The notes under the pieces are model-generated. The model did not search any database. It was given only the letters and a program-made list of their open reading frames with translations, and was not told the origin of the DNA. A stretch of 64,000 nt of DNA. Origin: Acidobacteriota bacterium (GTDB lineage Bacteria > Acidobacteriota > Terriglobia > Bryobacterales > Bryobacteraceae). Shown here one piece after another: positions 19,287 through 28,781 of this stretch. Made by a program: the position numbers and the translations under genes. Position 1 is the stretch's first letter. Each line of letters begins with the position of its first letter. The DNA lies in NCBI GenBank assembly GCA_017307505.1, contig JAFKEE010000036.1:62001-126000 (forward strand), in the 5' to 3' direction.

Positions 19287-22200
19287 CTACGGCACCACCC
19301 AATTCCCAGTCAGCACCCACCCCGAATCCCGCCGCAACGCATCCATCGACCGCTGGAACAATTTCTTGCTCCCCGTCATCGGACTCTTGAACGTAAACGG
19401 CGACGAGATCACCAACTGCCCCGCATTGTTCTGCACCGTAGTCCCGGCCGTATTGATCGAACACGCCGAACTCTGCAGCACCGTCGAGCTCACCCCCGGC
19501 TTCACCGGACCCAGGAAGAACCCAACATCGCCCGAGTACATCCAAAGCCCATCGCCCGCCCGGTCGTAGTGCAGATAGCAGAACGGCTGCCCGCCCCCAT
19601 CCGCCGCGGCCGCCACCAGGAACTGCACCCACCCGCCCGTCGAAAGTGGCAGCCCCGAAGCATCGGTGAAGGTGGCCACAAACGTCGGCGATGCCCCGCT
19701 CCCGGAATTAGGACTCACACTGGGAGGGTTCATCAGGACTGCCATGGAATCCCAAGTCCCTTCCTGGATCCACCCCGAATCGACATCGTTGAAATCCAGG
19801 CTGCGCGTAAAGATCTTCCGCGACGCTGCCTGCTTGAACAACACCTGCGCCCGCACCGTCAGAGCCGCCCCATTCTTGGTGATCGTGGTCTTCTTTGGAT
19901 CCACGGCGCAGAACGAGTTCTGCAGCAGATTCGAAGCCGTCCCCGGAGCCACCGGACCCACGAAATACCCGCTCTCTCCATACAACCAGAGCCCATTCCC
20001 CGGCACGTCGTAGTGCAGGTAGCAGAACGGCAATCCGCCTCCATCCCACTCGGATGCAAACAGCATCTGCACCCACCGCAGCGTCGAAGCCCCCGCCGCC
20101 GACCGGAATCCAAAATCGAAGCTCTGCGCCGAGCTATCCCCGGAAACTGGCACCGCGCTCAAAGGCGTGGACGCGACCGGATACCCCAATTGAAATCCAC
20201 CCAGTATCGGCGTCCTATACATGGTCTTCTCGGCCAATCCGAATTGCCCGGTCCAATTCCAGCCCGAAAACCAGAGCCTGCCATCGCGCTGCCAGATAGC
20301 ACTATACGTCTCACCCAAACTTACGGCCGCCACGCCTTGCAAGGCGACCTGGATCGGCAATAACGTCGGCTCCCCTACTATTGGAAGGGCCGTTCCCGCC
20401 TGACCATAGCTGTTGCTGCCCCAACTCCAGAGCCCGCCATCTGCTCTGATCGCCATAGCCGCACCCTGTCCGACACCGATATCCACTACGTCGGTGATGT
20501 CGACTCGCACGAGTCCCAACACCGGGTACAGGTTCGGACCATTCCCGAGAATGTCTGTGTAGTCATTCGTCAACATCCACACGGTGCCGTCACGTTTCAG
20601 GGCCATTGCTGCGTCGATATTCACGCGGACAGCGGCTACATCATTCAATCCCTCCACCTGGACAGGGACGGGGAACTCCTGCGATTGGGTGTTTCCGAAT
20701 AGCGTACCCCACATCCATACGGTTCCATCGGACTTCAAAGCCAGGCTGATTACACCACCTGCGGCGATTTCGACAACCCCCTGGAGCCCAGGGACTTGAG
20801 TAGGCACGAAACGGTCGATCTTGGTGCCATCGCCGATCTGGCCATAGTAGTTCGACCCCCAGCACCAGACGGAACCGTCGCTCCTCAGAGCCATGCTGTG
20901 CTGGCCGCCGGCTGAGATCTGAGTCACAGAGGTCAACCCGGGCACGAGCACCGGGCTCGAATGATCGGTCTGCGTACCATCCCCGAGCGCACCCGAATAG
21001 TTAGAGCCCCAACTTCTCACCAATCCGTCCAGACCCAGCGCCAGGGTGTGCATTGCACCTCCGGAGGCCGTTGCCATCTGGCTCAGGCCGGGCACTTTTG
21101 CCGGACTGGTAACATCGGGCCCGGCGAACCCGATCCCAAGCTGGCCGTAGCTATTCTGTCCGCCCGTCCATACACTGCCATCCTCGCTAACGCCAACAAA
21201 GTGAAGGCCCCCGACGGAAAGGCGGCGCTTCGGTGCCTGTGCCGCCGGAGGCGTGAACCGGCAGAATGTCTCAGCAGCAGGTAACTCGGGAGTCACGCTT
21301 CTCGTGATTCCGGGCCTGCCCAGTTGGCCCATATCGTTTGAGCCGGCCAGTCGCACCGTCCCATCGCTGAGCAACACGCCAAAGTGGGTGTAACTGGCTG
21401 CAACTCCGATGGCCACTGAAGGCAGCGCTACCTGGCTCAGGCCCGGTGATACAACGGCGCCGCTGTAGTCGTCGCTCCACGCACCTCGAAACGACCAAAC
21501 CGATCCATCCCCCCTGAGAATCAGAGTCAGAGATTCACCGCCGGACACTTGCACCACGTCTGAAAAATTCGTGATTTGCAGAGGTCCTATAATGCCATGC
21601 GCGGCTACGGGCAACACATTCACAAAACCATCGCTGGCACCCCAGCCCCACAATGTGCCGTCATTCCGGATGGCGTAGCTCACCACCATTCCAGCTGACA
21701 CCGAAGCCGCCGTCACTCCTGCCACATTGGTGGGCGCCAGGCGATTCACCGTGGTCCCGTCCCCAACCTCCCCTTGAGAATTCTGGCCCCAGGCAAAGAC
21801 TGCACCATCATTCTTCCTCGCCAGGCTGTGGTATGCACCGGCCGCAATGGATGTGATTCCAGTCAGGCCAGGCACCTGGACTGGGCTCGAACGAGTAGTT
21901 AGCGTGCCGTCGCCCAACTGACCGTTGGAATTGTCGCCCCATGCCCACACGGTGCCGTCGCTGCGCAGCGCCAGTGTGTGGTAAATCCCTGCGGCAATGG
22001 CCACCACCCCCGTCAAGGAAGGAACTCGGAACGGAGAAAACCGATGGTGCATCGCCTCCAAGCCATCGCCAAGCGACCCGTAAACCCCGAACCCCCAGGT
22101 CCAGACAGTTCCATCGGTTCTCAGTGCGACTGTATGAGCTCCCTTCGTGGATATGGCCTTTACCTCGCTCATCAACCCACACACTGGACGGTTTCTTTGG

Positions 22201-23354
22201 ACAGCCGTACCATCCCCGAGATTTCCGGTCCTGTTGTCGCCCCATACCCGCAAGCCGCCATCTGCTTGGACTGCGTATATGCTCGAATAGCCAATCACAA
22301 GCTGCTGGTATCCGCTACCGCTCGCCGCGGCATTTGAACCGGCCTGGCTCCTTGCCCCCGCCGTTCCTCCTGCTGCCGCAGCAAGCGACCTACCTGCCCC
22401 CGTCCTACTGCTCGCAGCGCCGCTCGTTCCACTTCCCCCCTCACTTGCGATCACGGCAACTGCCCAACCCGCCGCCACATCCGTCGCCGTACCCTCCATC
22501 GCAAACGTCCGCGAGACCCTGCCTTCCCTCATCCGCAGCACCCCACTCACAGCATCAATACCCGTCCCGAACCACTCCGCTGACAAACGCGGCCCCGTCG
22601 ACACCAGCCCTGACACCAACTCGCGCTGCGTTCCACTCAACACCCGCGGCGTCCCCACCGCATTCTCCACGCCACGTCCCCAAACCCAGATCCGACCCTG
22701 CCCATCCAACGCATACCCCACGCCGCGCCGCGTAGCGACGGCCCGAACATCGCTCAATCCCTCGACGCGCACCGGCTCCGTCACCAGCTTCCGGGCATCG
22801 CTTCCCGCAATCCCATTCCAGTTCGAGCCAAATACCCAAACCGTCCCGTCACTCTTCAGAACAACCGTGAACAAAGCGCCCGCCGCGACCATCGACACAT
22901 CGCGTAAACCAGGCACGATACCCGGCCGAGCCCGGTTCACCAGCGATCCATCACCCAACTGCCCCTCGGAATTCGCACCCCAGGTCCAGACCGTCCCATC
23001 ACTCTTCAAAGCGACCGAATGCTGTGCCCCGGCAGCAATCGCAGTGGCGTCAGAAAGTCCCGAAACCTCAACAAATCCGGGCTTCACCGCGCGATCGCCG
23101 GTTCCCAGTTGCCCGTGCAGATTCTGGCCCCAGCCCCAAACCTGGCCCAGTGAGGTCAGAACAAGAACATGCCCGCCTGTTTCCGGCAGCGCCGCCCGCC
23201 GCGCACCCTCAATCTCACCCAGGGATCGGAACGAATACGGCGCGGAACCCCGCACCTGCTGTTCCAGGAGGTAAATCTTCTCAGCGCTCCAAACCGGAGC
23301 CGCTACACATACCCACGCGGCGGCAATACCAATAGCCGCCCGACACATCGACAT
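19287..23354 (-). CDS. Giant secreted RCC1-repeat propeller protein, copy C
   Basis: 1355 residues and first in transcription order. The ATG at 23354 has AGGAAGG nine bases upstream. A signal peptide (RAAIGIAAAWVCVAAPVWSA) precedes 'KIYLLEQQ'. I count about 18 RCC1-type units; clear ones read 'YHTLALRSDGTVWAWGDNSNGQLGDG', while several central ones are degenerate. A Gly/Ala/Ser linker lies near residues 315-350. The paired C-terminal domains occupy about residues 1085-1355, each with the FCYLHYD and second-Cys pattern. No membrane anchor, sortase signal or type IX signal was recognised, so the mode of retention at the surface is unknown. Confidence 0.9.
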   Translation of the reverse strand: MSMCRAAIGIAAAWVCVAAPVWSAEKIYLLEQQVRGSAPYSFRSLGEIEGARRAALPETGGHVLVLTSLGQVWGWGQNLHGQLGTGDRAVKPGFVEVSGLSDATAIAAGAQHSVALKSDGTVWTWGANSEGQLGDGSLVNRARPGIVPGLRDVSMVAAGALFTVVLKSDGTVWVFGSNWNGIAGSDARKLVTEPVRVEGLSDVRAVATRRGVGYALDGQGRIWVWGRGVENAVGTPRVLSGTQRELVSGLVSTGPRLSAEWFGTGIDAVSGVLRMREGRVSRTFAMEGTATDVAAGWAVAVIASEGGSGTSGAASSRTGAGRSLAAAAGGTAGARSQAGSNAAASGSGYQQLVIGYSSIYAVQADGGLRVWGDNRTGNLGDGTAVQRNRPVCGLMSEVKAISTKGAHTVALRTDGTVWTWGFGVYGSLGDGLEAMHHRFSPFRVPSLTGVVAIAAGIYHTLALRSDGTVWAWGDNSNGQLGDGTLTTRSSPVQVPGLTGITSIAAGAYHSLARKNDGAVFAWGQNSQGEVGDGTTVNRLAPTNVAGVTAASVSAGMVVSYAIRNDGTLWGWGASDGFVNVLPVAAHGIIGPLQITNFSDVVQVSGGESLTLILRGDGSVWSFRGAWSDDYSGAVVSPGLSQVALPSVAIGVAASYTHFGVLLSDGTVRLAGSNDMGQLGRPGITRSVTPELPAAETFCRFTPPAAQAPKRRLSVGGLHFVGVSEDGSVWTGGQNSYGQLGIGFAGPDVTSPAKVPGLSQMATASGGAMHTLALGLDGLVRSWGSNYSGALGDGTQTDHSSPVLVPGLTSVTQISAGGQHSMALRSDGSVWCWGSNYYGQIGDGTKIDRFVPTQVPGLQGVVEIAAGGVISLALKSDGTVWMWGTLFGNTQSQEFPVPVQVEGLNDVAAVRVNIDAAMALKRDGTVWMLTNDYTDILGNGPNLYPVLGLVRVDITDVVDIGVGQGAAMAIRADGGLWSWGSNSYGQAGTALPIVGEPTLLPIQVALQGVAAVSLGETYSAIWQRDGRLWFSGWNWTGQFGLAEKTMYRTPILGGFQLGYPVASTPLSAVPVSGDSSAQSFDFGFRSAAGASTLRWVQMLFASEWDGGGLPFCYLHYDVPGNGLWLYGESGYFVGPVAPGTASNLLQNSFCAVDPKKTTITKNGAALTVRAQVLFKQAASRKIFTRSLDFNDVDSGWIQEGTWDSMAVLMNPPSVSPNSGSGASPTFVATFTDASGLPLSTGGWVQFLVAAAADGGGQPFCYLHYDRAGDGLWMYSGDVGFFLGPVKPGVSSTVLQSSACSINTAGTTVQNNAGQLVISSPFTFKSPMTGSKKLFQRSMDALRRDSGWVLTGNWVVP

Positions 23355-23437
23355 GTTGACCTTCCTAATTCACCGAGGCAGGTGAGCTTATTCGAACAAA
23401 AGGAAGGCCAATTCTACCAGACGTCGCCGCCACAAAA

Positions 23438-25732
23438 TCAATGGCTCGCAACACCCCAGCTCTTATTCGGCTGCGGTCCGAGTTCCACTTCCAACACTCC
23501 TCCGGCAACCAATTCCTTGTGCGTCACCCAGAACCGGCCCGTCAAGGGCTTGCCGTTCAGCTTCGTCGACTGGATGTAGACATGGCCCGGCTTGGCATTG
23601 TGCGCCACCACCGTGAACGTCTTTCCCGGATAGAACTTCGGATCCAACTGGAACGTAACCCTTTCAAATAAAGGACTTGTGATCTCATACCGGGGCTCGG
23701 CTTCCGCGCCGCCCTGCACGTCAAACAGGCCCGCCGCCATCAGCACGCCCAGTGCCCCCATCTGCCCCTGGTCCTCATCGCCGTTGTATCCGCCATTCGG
23801 CGTGGCGTTCCCAAAGACCTCATCTTTCACCCGCCGAACCCAATACTGCGTTAGCCACGGAGCCCCCGCATAACTGAACAAATGCGCCATATGGCAGGCC
23901 GGCTGATTCTCGTAATCCACCCAGTTCTCGCCATGTTTTCCATGCGGCGTAATAAACCGCGCGGGCGCGGCTTTTTCGAATTGTCCCTGCAGTTTTTCGA
24001 TGAACTTTTCCCGCCCGCCTAACGCCTCGATCAGGCCCGGGATATCCTGCATGACGTAGTAGGTATAAATGGCCGCGTTGCTTTCGACAAACCCGCGGCA
24101 GTTCGACCCCTGGCAGGTGGGCGCAAAGGGCTCCAGCCACGACCCGTCCATGTTCTTCGGCCGGATCCAACCCGTTGATTTATCAAAGAGATTTCGCCAG
24201 TTTCCCGATCGCTTCTGGAACAGAGCCGCATCGTCCTTCTTGCCCAGCGCCTCGGCAAACCGGGCCAGGGTCCAATCCTGATAGGCATACTCCAGAGTCT
24301 GCGCGGCGCCTTCTCGATGCCCGCCGGTCCCGAAGTTGCCTAACGGCACGTAACCCCTTTCGACGTAATACTTCATGCCGCCGCCTTCGGCGTTCGGGCC
24401 CGCTTCATAGCCCGCGTGATCGCGGATCCCGCCAGGAAACGCGTTCTTGCGCGACCCCTCATAGGCAGCCTTCACGTCGAAATTGCGGATACCCTTCTGG
24501 TACGCCGCCGCGATCAGCGGTACCGCCTGATCGCCCACCATCACGAAGGTGTAATTGCCGCCGCTGGGGCCCCTCGCGATCATGCCGCCGTTCGTATAGT
24601 AATCGACCAGCGACTGCGTCATGTCACCCATCAGCTTCGGGTAAGCAATAGACCACAGGACATTTAGCGTCCACTGCGAACCCCAGAAGGCGTCGGAATT
24701 GTAGGTGCTGCGCGCAGGTTGGCCCTTCGCATCCAGTTCCACCTGGCGCACCACCGGCTTGTCCCCGGTGTTGTCGATATACTTGCCATTCACATCGCTG
24801 AACGTCCGGCGGCCCAGCAGCGAATGCCACAGATCGGTGTAGAACTTCGTGCGCTGCGCCGGGGTGCCGCCCGTGATCGACACCTTGCCAAGCCACTCAT
24901 TCCATTCCTGTTTGGACTCCCGCACGACGCGTTCAAAGTCCCAGTGGGGCAACTCTGTCACTAGGTTCAGCCGCGCCTGCTCCTCGCTCACATACGAGAT
25001 CGCCACCTTCATCTGGACCTGACCGGGCTGGGCAAACTTGAAATGAACGTACGCGCTCCCGCCCTTGCTCCAGTCGCCGTAGCCATCGAAGGCCTTGTCC
25101 AACTGGACGACAAAGTACACGATGACGGGTTTCTTGCGGCGGATCGTCGGCGCCAGCACGGTATAGCCCGCGAGTTCCCGGTCGCTCACCCGGCGGATCC
25201 TGGCGTCCGGCGGCGCGTCCATCATGGCCAGCTTGGCCGCCGTATCTATATAGATATAGGCGTCTTGCGCTGCCGGGAAGCTGTAGCGATGCAGCCCGAC
25301 GCGCTTCGTCGACGTCAGCTCCGCCGTGATCTTGTAGTCCTCGAGATAGACCTTGTGGTAGCCCGCTTTTGCGATTTCCTTGTCGTGGCTGAAAGCCGAC
25401 TTGTAGGCCTCATAGCCGGCCGGGCCTTTCATCTCGCCGGTCGCTGGCATCACCGGAACCGCCGCCAGTTGCCAGTCATGCACGTGGCTGAAGCACCGTA
25501 TGTACTTCTCGCCGTAGAGGTAACCGGCATTCCAGTCCCCGTCGACGCCGGTGTCGGGACTGAGATTCACCATTCCGAAGGGGCGGCTCGCGGAAGAAAA
25601 GAAGAACCAGCGGGACTTGTGCGTGTCGATGAGCGGGTTGACCTCATCGGCGGGCGTCACCTGCGCACGGCAATCCGCCGCGGCGCCTAACAACAGGGCG
25701 GCAGCCGCCGCGCGGACACACTTGCTGAACAC
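23438..25732 (-). CDS. Secreted GH92 family glycosidase (alpha-mannosidase type)
   Basis: 764 residues, usual for glycoside hydrolase family 92, with a signal peptide (CVRAAAAALLLGAAADCRA). Family markers are clear: 'VNPLIDT' at the mature N-terminus, 'RPFGMVNLSPDTG', 'GYLYGEKYIRCFSHVHDWQ', 'LEYAYQDWTLARFAEALGK' near residue 470 and 'GDEDQGQMGALGVLMAAGLF' near residue 650. GH92 enzymes are Ca2+-dependent exo-acting alpha-mannosidases that trim mannose from glycans. The closing strand region (FTVVAHNAKPGHVYIQSTKLNGKPL) is also typical. It lies 3 bp from the end of purN's coding frame on the same strand, so purM-purN-GH92 may share a transcript, although the functions are unrelated. Confidence 0.9.
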   Translation of the reverse strand: MFSKCVRAAAAALLLGAAADCRAQVTPADEVNPLIDTHKSRWFFFSSASRPFGMVNLSPDTGVDGDWNAGYLYGEKYIRCFSHVHDWQLAAVPVMPATGEMKGPAGYEAYKSAFSHDKEIAKAGYHKVYLEDYKITAELTSTKRVGLHRYSFPAAQDAYIYIDTAAKLAMMDAPPDARIRRVSDRELAGYTVLAPTIRRKKPVIVYFVVQLDKAFDGYGDWSKGGSAYVHFKFAQPGQVQMKVAISYVSEEQARLNLVTELPHWDFERVVRESKQEWNEWLGKVSITGGTPAQRTKFYTDLWHSLLGRRTFSDVNGKYIDNTGDKPVVRQVELDAKGQPARSTYNSDAFWGSQWTLNVLWSIAYPKLMGDMTQSLVDYYTNGGMIARGPSGGNYTFVMVGDQAVPLIAAAYQKGIRNFDVKAAYEGSRKNAFPGGIRDHAGYEAGPNAEGGGMKYYVERGYVPLGNFGTGGHREGAAQTLEYAYQDWTLARFAEALGKKDDAALFQKRSGNWRNLFDKSTGWIRPKNMDGSWLEPFAPTCQGSNCRGFVESNAAIYTYYVMQDIPGLIEALGGREKFIEKLQGQFEKAAPARFITPHGKHGENWVDYENQPACHMAHLFSYAGAPWLTQYWVRRVKDEVFGNATPNGGYNGDEDQGQMGALGVLMAAGLFDVQGGAEAEPRYEITSPLFERVTFQLDPKFYPGKTFTVVAHNAKPGHVYIQSTKLNGKPLTGRFWVTHKELVAGGVLEVELGPQPNKSWGVASH

Positions 25733-25735
25733 TGC

Positions 25736-26338
25736 TTAGTCCTTTCGAATCACACGCCTGCCTTCAACGCGGTAAGCTCCGCTGAGGATCAGGGCGATGG
25801 CCTCGCTGAAGATTCGGTGCTCTTCCACCAGGATCCGGGCCGCCAGGGTATCGGCCGTATCTCCATCCAAAACAGGCACTATCGCCTGCGCCACAATGGG
25901 GCCGGTATCCAGCCCGGCATCCACGAAATGCACCGTGCAGCCGGAGAACTTGACCCCGTAGTCCAGAGCCAGCTGCTGCACATGCAGCCCCGGAAATGAC
26001 GGCAACAGGGACGGGTGGATGTTGAGAATCCGGTCGCGATAGGCCTCCAGCAGCGGAGTCCCCACGCGCCGCATAAAGCCCGCCAGGATGATCAGATCGA
26101 TCCCCAGCGGAGCCAGTTTCTCCACCACCATGGCCGCATAGGTATCGGTATCGATCCCTTTGGACGGCAGGGAAATCGCCGGCAAACCCAGTGTTTCCGC
26201 CGTTTCCAGGGCCTTAGCTGTAGGCATGTTGGCCACCACGGCGGCGATCTCCGCCTCTAATTTCCCGTCGCGGATTTGGCGCGCAATGGCCTCGAAGTTC
26301 GACCCGCGGCCCGATACCAGAATCGCCAGCTTCTTCAC
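25736..26338 (-). CDS. purN: Phosphoribosylglycinamide formyltransferase
   Basis: 200 residues, the standard length. It transfers formyl from 10-formyltetrahydrofolate to glycinamide ribonucleotide, the third step of purine synthesis. The N-terminal 'LAILVSGRGSNFEAIAR' binds phosphoribosyl substrate. The catalytic residues are in place: Asn106 and His108 in 'NIHPSLLPSFPG' and Asp144 in 'HFVDAGLDTGPI'. Its ATG overlaps the purM stop by four bases (ATGA at 26335-26338), indicating translational coupling. Confidence 0.96.
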   Translation of the reverse strand: MKKLAILVSGRGSNFEAIARQIRDGKLEAEIAAVVANMPTAKALETAETLGLPAISLPSKGIDTDTYAAMVVEKLAPLGIDLIILAGFMRRVGTPLLEAYRDRILNIHPSLLPSFPGLHVQQLALDYGVKFSGCTVHFVDAGLDTGPIVAQAIVPVLDGDTADTLAARILVEEHRIFSEAIALILSGAYRVEGRRVIRKD

Positions 26339-27378
26339 TTGTAGATCACTCGTCCCTTGCCGCGCGGCTGAGCAACGATCTTACCGATCTCATAGAACGG
26401 TTCCTTCATGTGCTTCAACAGCCGCATCGCCTTGGCGGCTTTCTTCTGTGGAATCACGAGGATCATGCCGATGCCGAGGTTAAAGGTCCGGCGGTAATCG
26501 TCGTCCGGCACGTTCCCCAGGCGGCGCAACAGTTCGAATACGGGCAGGATAGGCCAGGAGCCAAGCTTCACTTCAGCCGCCATACCCTTGGGCAGCACGC
26601 GCGGGGTATTGTCCGTGATGCCGCCTCCGGTGATGTGGGCTGCGGCGGAAAGCAGGTTTGCTTTCAATAGCTTCTGGATGGGCTTCAGGTAGCTGCGGTG
26701 CACCTTCAGCAGTTCATCGGCGAGGGTACAGTCAAGCTCCGGCAGGAATGTTTTTGGCGTATATTTGCCTACTTCAAAGAGCAGCTTGCGAGCCAAAGAA
26801 TAACCATTCGTGTGCAGACCGGTGGAGGGTAGCCCCAACAGCAGGTCGCCGGGCTGTACGTTCTTGCCGGTCAATAGCTTGGACTGCTCGGCCGCACCGA
26901 CGATGAAGCCCGCCAGGTCGTATTCGCCCGGTTGGTAGAGGCCCGGCATCTCGGCCGTTTCGCCGCCGATCAGCGCGCAGCCATTCTCCTCGCAGGCCTT
27001 GCCCAGGCCGGTCCCGATCTGTCCGGCCACCTCGGCATTCAGTTTGCCGACGGCGAAATAGTCCAGGAAAAACAAGGGCATAGCGCCCTGTACGGCGATG
27101 TCATTGACGCAGTGGTTCACCAGATCCTGACCCACCGTGTCGTGCCGGCCAGTCATAAAGGCGACTTTGATCTTGGTGCCTACGCCATCGGCTGAGGAGA
27201 TCAAGACGGGCCGCTTGTAACCTGCCAGCCGGTACATCGCGCCAAAACTACCGATATCCGTCAGCACGCCTCTCGTAAAGGTCTTCTTTGCAGCTACCTT
27301 GATGTAGCCGACAGCACGGTCCGCCTCGTCAATGTTGACGCCGGCGTCTTGGTAGCGGATGGTTTTCTTAGTAGGCAT
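26335..27378 (-). CDS. purM: Phosphoribosylformylglycinamidine cyclo-ligase
   Basis: 347 residues, as expected for PurM (AIR synthetase), which closes the imidazole ring of 5-aminoimidazole ribonucleotide using ATP. Visible markers are 'RPVLISSADGVGTKIKVAF' at about residue 55, 'VNHCVNDIAVQGAMPLFFLDY', 'ALIGGETAEMPGLY' and 'HITGGGITDNTPRVLP'. It is the first gene of the purM-purN pair. It is divergent from the first amidohydrolase gene with only 35 bp between them. Confidence 0.96.
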   Translation of the reverse strand: MPTKKTIRYQDAGVNIDEADRAVGYIKVAAKKTFTRGVLTDIGSFGAMYRLAGYKRPVLISSADGVGTKIKVAFMTGRHDTVGQDLVNHCVNDIAVQGAMPLFFLDYFAVGKLNAEVAGQIGTGLGKACEENGCALIGGETAEMPGLYQPGEYDLAGFIVGAAEQSKLLTGKNVQPGDLLLGLPSTGLHTNGYSLARKLLFEVGKYTPKTFLPELDCTLADELLKVHRSYLKPIQKLLKANLLSAAAHITGGGITDNTPRVLPKGMAAEVKLGSWPILPVFELLRRLGNVPDDDYRRTFNLGIGMILVIPQKKAAKAMRLLKHMKEPFYEIGKIVAQPRGKGRVIYK

Positions 27379-27413
27379 CGCTGAAGTACCAGTCTAAAAT
27401 ACAGGGATTCTCC

Positions 27414-28778
27414 ATGCGCCAAAGAATATTTGTCCTCACTCTATTGGCCTGCGCGTTCATACCGTTGCAGGCCGAGGTTCCCTCCTTAGTGGCGATCCAG
27501 GACGCCCGCATCGTCACCGTCAGCGGAGCCGTCATCGAGAAGGGGACGGTCGTCCTCAAGGACGGCATCATTGCCGATGTCGGCCCCAGCGCAGCCGTTC
27601 CGGCCGGGGCCTGGGTGGTTGATGGCAAAGGGCTTACGGTCTATCCGGGTCTGATTGACGCCTTCAGTACCTGGGGCCTTCCGGAGGCGCCGGTTCAGGT
27701 CTCTGCCGCCGGCGGCCGGGGCGCCCAGGCTTCTGCGACACCCGGACAGACTGCTCCTCCAAGGTCTCGTGGTCCTGAAGACCGGCCCGGCACGAACAGC
27801 TGGGTGATGGCGGCCGATCTCGTTAAAAATACTGAACGTCGCGTGACTTTAGCGCACGGCGGCGGGTTTACCACCGCGGTGACCTTCCCCCGGCAGGGCC
27901 TGGTGGGCGGGCACGGGGCGGTTGTGAATCTGGGCGGCGAGACTTCCGGGGCCATGATCGTCGAGCCTGACGCCGGTCTTTACATGTCCACAACTCCCTC
28001 AGGCTATTTGGGTTACCCGAATTCGCTGATGGGCGTGCTGGCTTACTTCCGGCAGCTCTGGATCGACGCCAACTACTACAAAATGGCCAAGGAGATGTAC
28101 GCGAAGTCGCCCCAGACGATTCCGCGCCCTGCCTACGACCGCGCCCTGGAAGGAGTACTCAGCACAAAACGGGTGCTGCTGCCAGCCGCCGGCCCGGTCC
28201 AGATGGAGCGTATGGTCAAGCTGGGCAAAGAGTTACAGACATCCGTCGTGCTCTGGGGCGTGACCGAGGGCTACCGCATGGCCGACGAATTGAAGAAGTC
28301 CGGCACGCCGGTGGTTCTGAATGTGAAGTGGCCGACGCGCGAACGGGACCGTGATCCGGATCTGATTGACACCATGAAGGTTCTGGAGCACCGGGACAAG
28401 GCTCCGACGGCCCCGATTGTCCTGGCCAAGGCCGGGGTGAAGTTCGCTGTCTCGTCCGACGGCCTGGATGCCCCGAAGGACATCCTGAAGGCCCTCAAGA
28501 AATCGATCGACATGGGGTTGCCCAAGGAAGCCGCGATTCGCGCACTGACGCTGAGCGCCGCCGAGATCTACGGTGTCGATCAGCGGATGGGTTCGATCGA
28601 CAAAGGGAAGATGGCGAACCTCGTCGTGGTCAAAGGCGACCTGTTCGACGAAAGGTTGACGATAGCAATGATTTTTGTTGACGGAGTCAAGTATTTGCCG
28701 CCGCCGGATCCACCGCAAACACCGGGCGGAAACGCGGGCGGTAACCGTCCGTCGACCGTGGATCAGGAGGAGAACTAG
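27414..28778 (+). CDS. Secreted amidohydrolase-superfamily protein lacking the HxH metal motif (first of three)
   Basis: 454 residues with a signal peptide (RIFVLTLLACAFIPLQA). The two-part beta-sandwich characteristic of imidazolonepropionase-type amidohydrolases frames the barrel: 'GTVVLKDGIIADVGPSAAVPAGAWVVDGKGLTVYPGLID' at the start and 'YGVDQRMGSIDKGKMANLVVVKGDLF' at the end. At residues 81-88, where active members have DxHxH, this one reads IDAFSTWG, so both N-terminal metal His are missing. 'HGGGFTTAVTFPRQGLVGGHGAVVNL' matches the usual post-motif segment. It is probably non-hydrolytic or works with its neighbour. Only three bases separate it from the next gene. Confidence 0.82.
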   Translation: MRQRIFVLTLLACAFIPLQAEVPSLVAIQDARIVTVSGAVIEKGTVVLKDGIIADVGPSAAVPAGAWVVDGKGLTVYPGLIDAFSTWGLPEAPVQVSAAGGRGAQASATPGQTAPPRSRGPEDRPGTNSWVMAADLVKNTERRVTLAHGGGFTTAVTFPRQGLVGGHGAVVNLGGETSGAMIVEPDAGLYMSTTPSGYLGYPNSLMGVLAYFRQLWIDANYYKMAKEMYAKSPQTIPRPAYDRALEGVLSTKRVLLPAAGPVQMERMVKLGKELQTSVVLWGVTEGYRMADELKKSGTPVVLNVKWPTRERDRDPDLIDTMKVLEHRDKAPTAPIVLAKAGVKFAVSSDGLDAPKDILKALKKSIDMGLPKEAAIRALTLSAAEIYGVDQRMGSIDKGKMANLVVVKGDLFDERLTIAMIFVDGVKYLPPPDPPQTPGGNAGGNRPSTVDQEEN

Positions 28779-28781
28779 ACC

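Noticed and set aside
10774-23354. CRISPR-like or satellite array, because of the regular repeats in the RCC1 genes
   Set aside because: Repeats are ~150 bp, coding, degenerate in DNA and conserved in protein; no spacers or leader.
27379-27413. Replication origin at the purM/amidohydrolase divergence, suggested by the composition switch
   Set aside because: Only 35 bp are available, without DnaA-type boxes, an AT-rich unwinding element or origin-linked genes; the switch is reported as an observation only.
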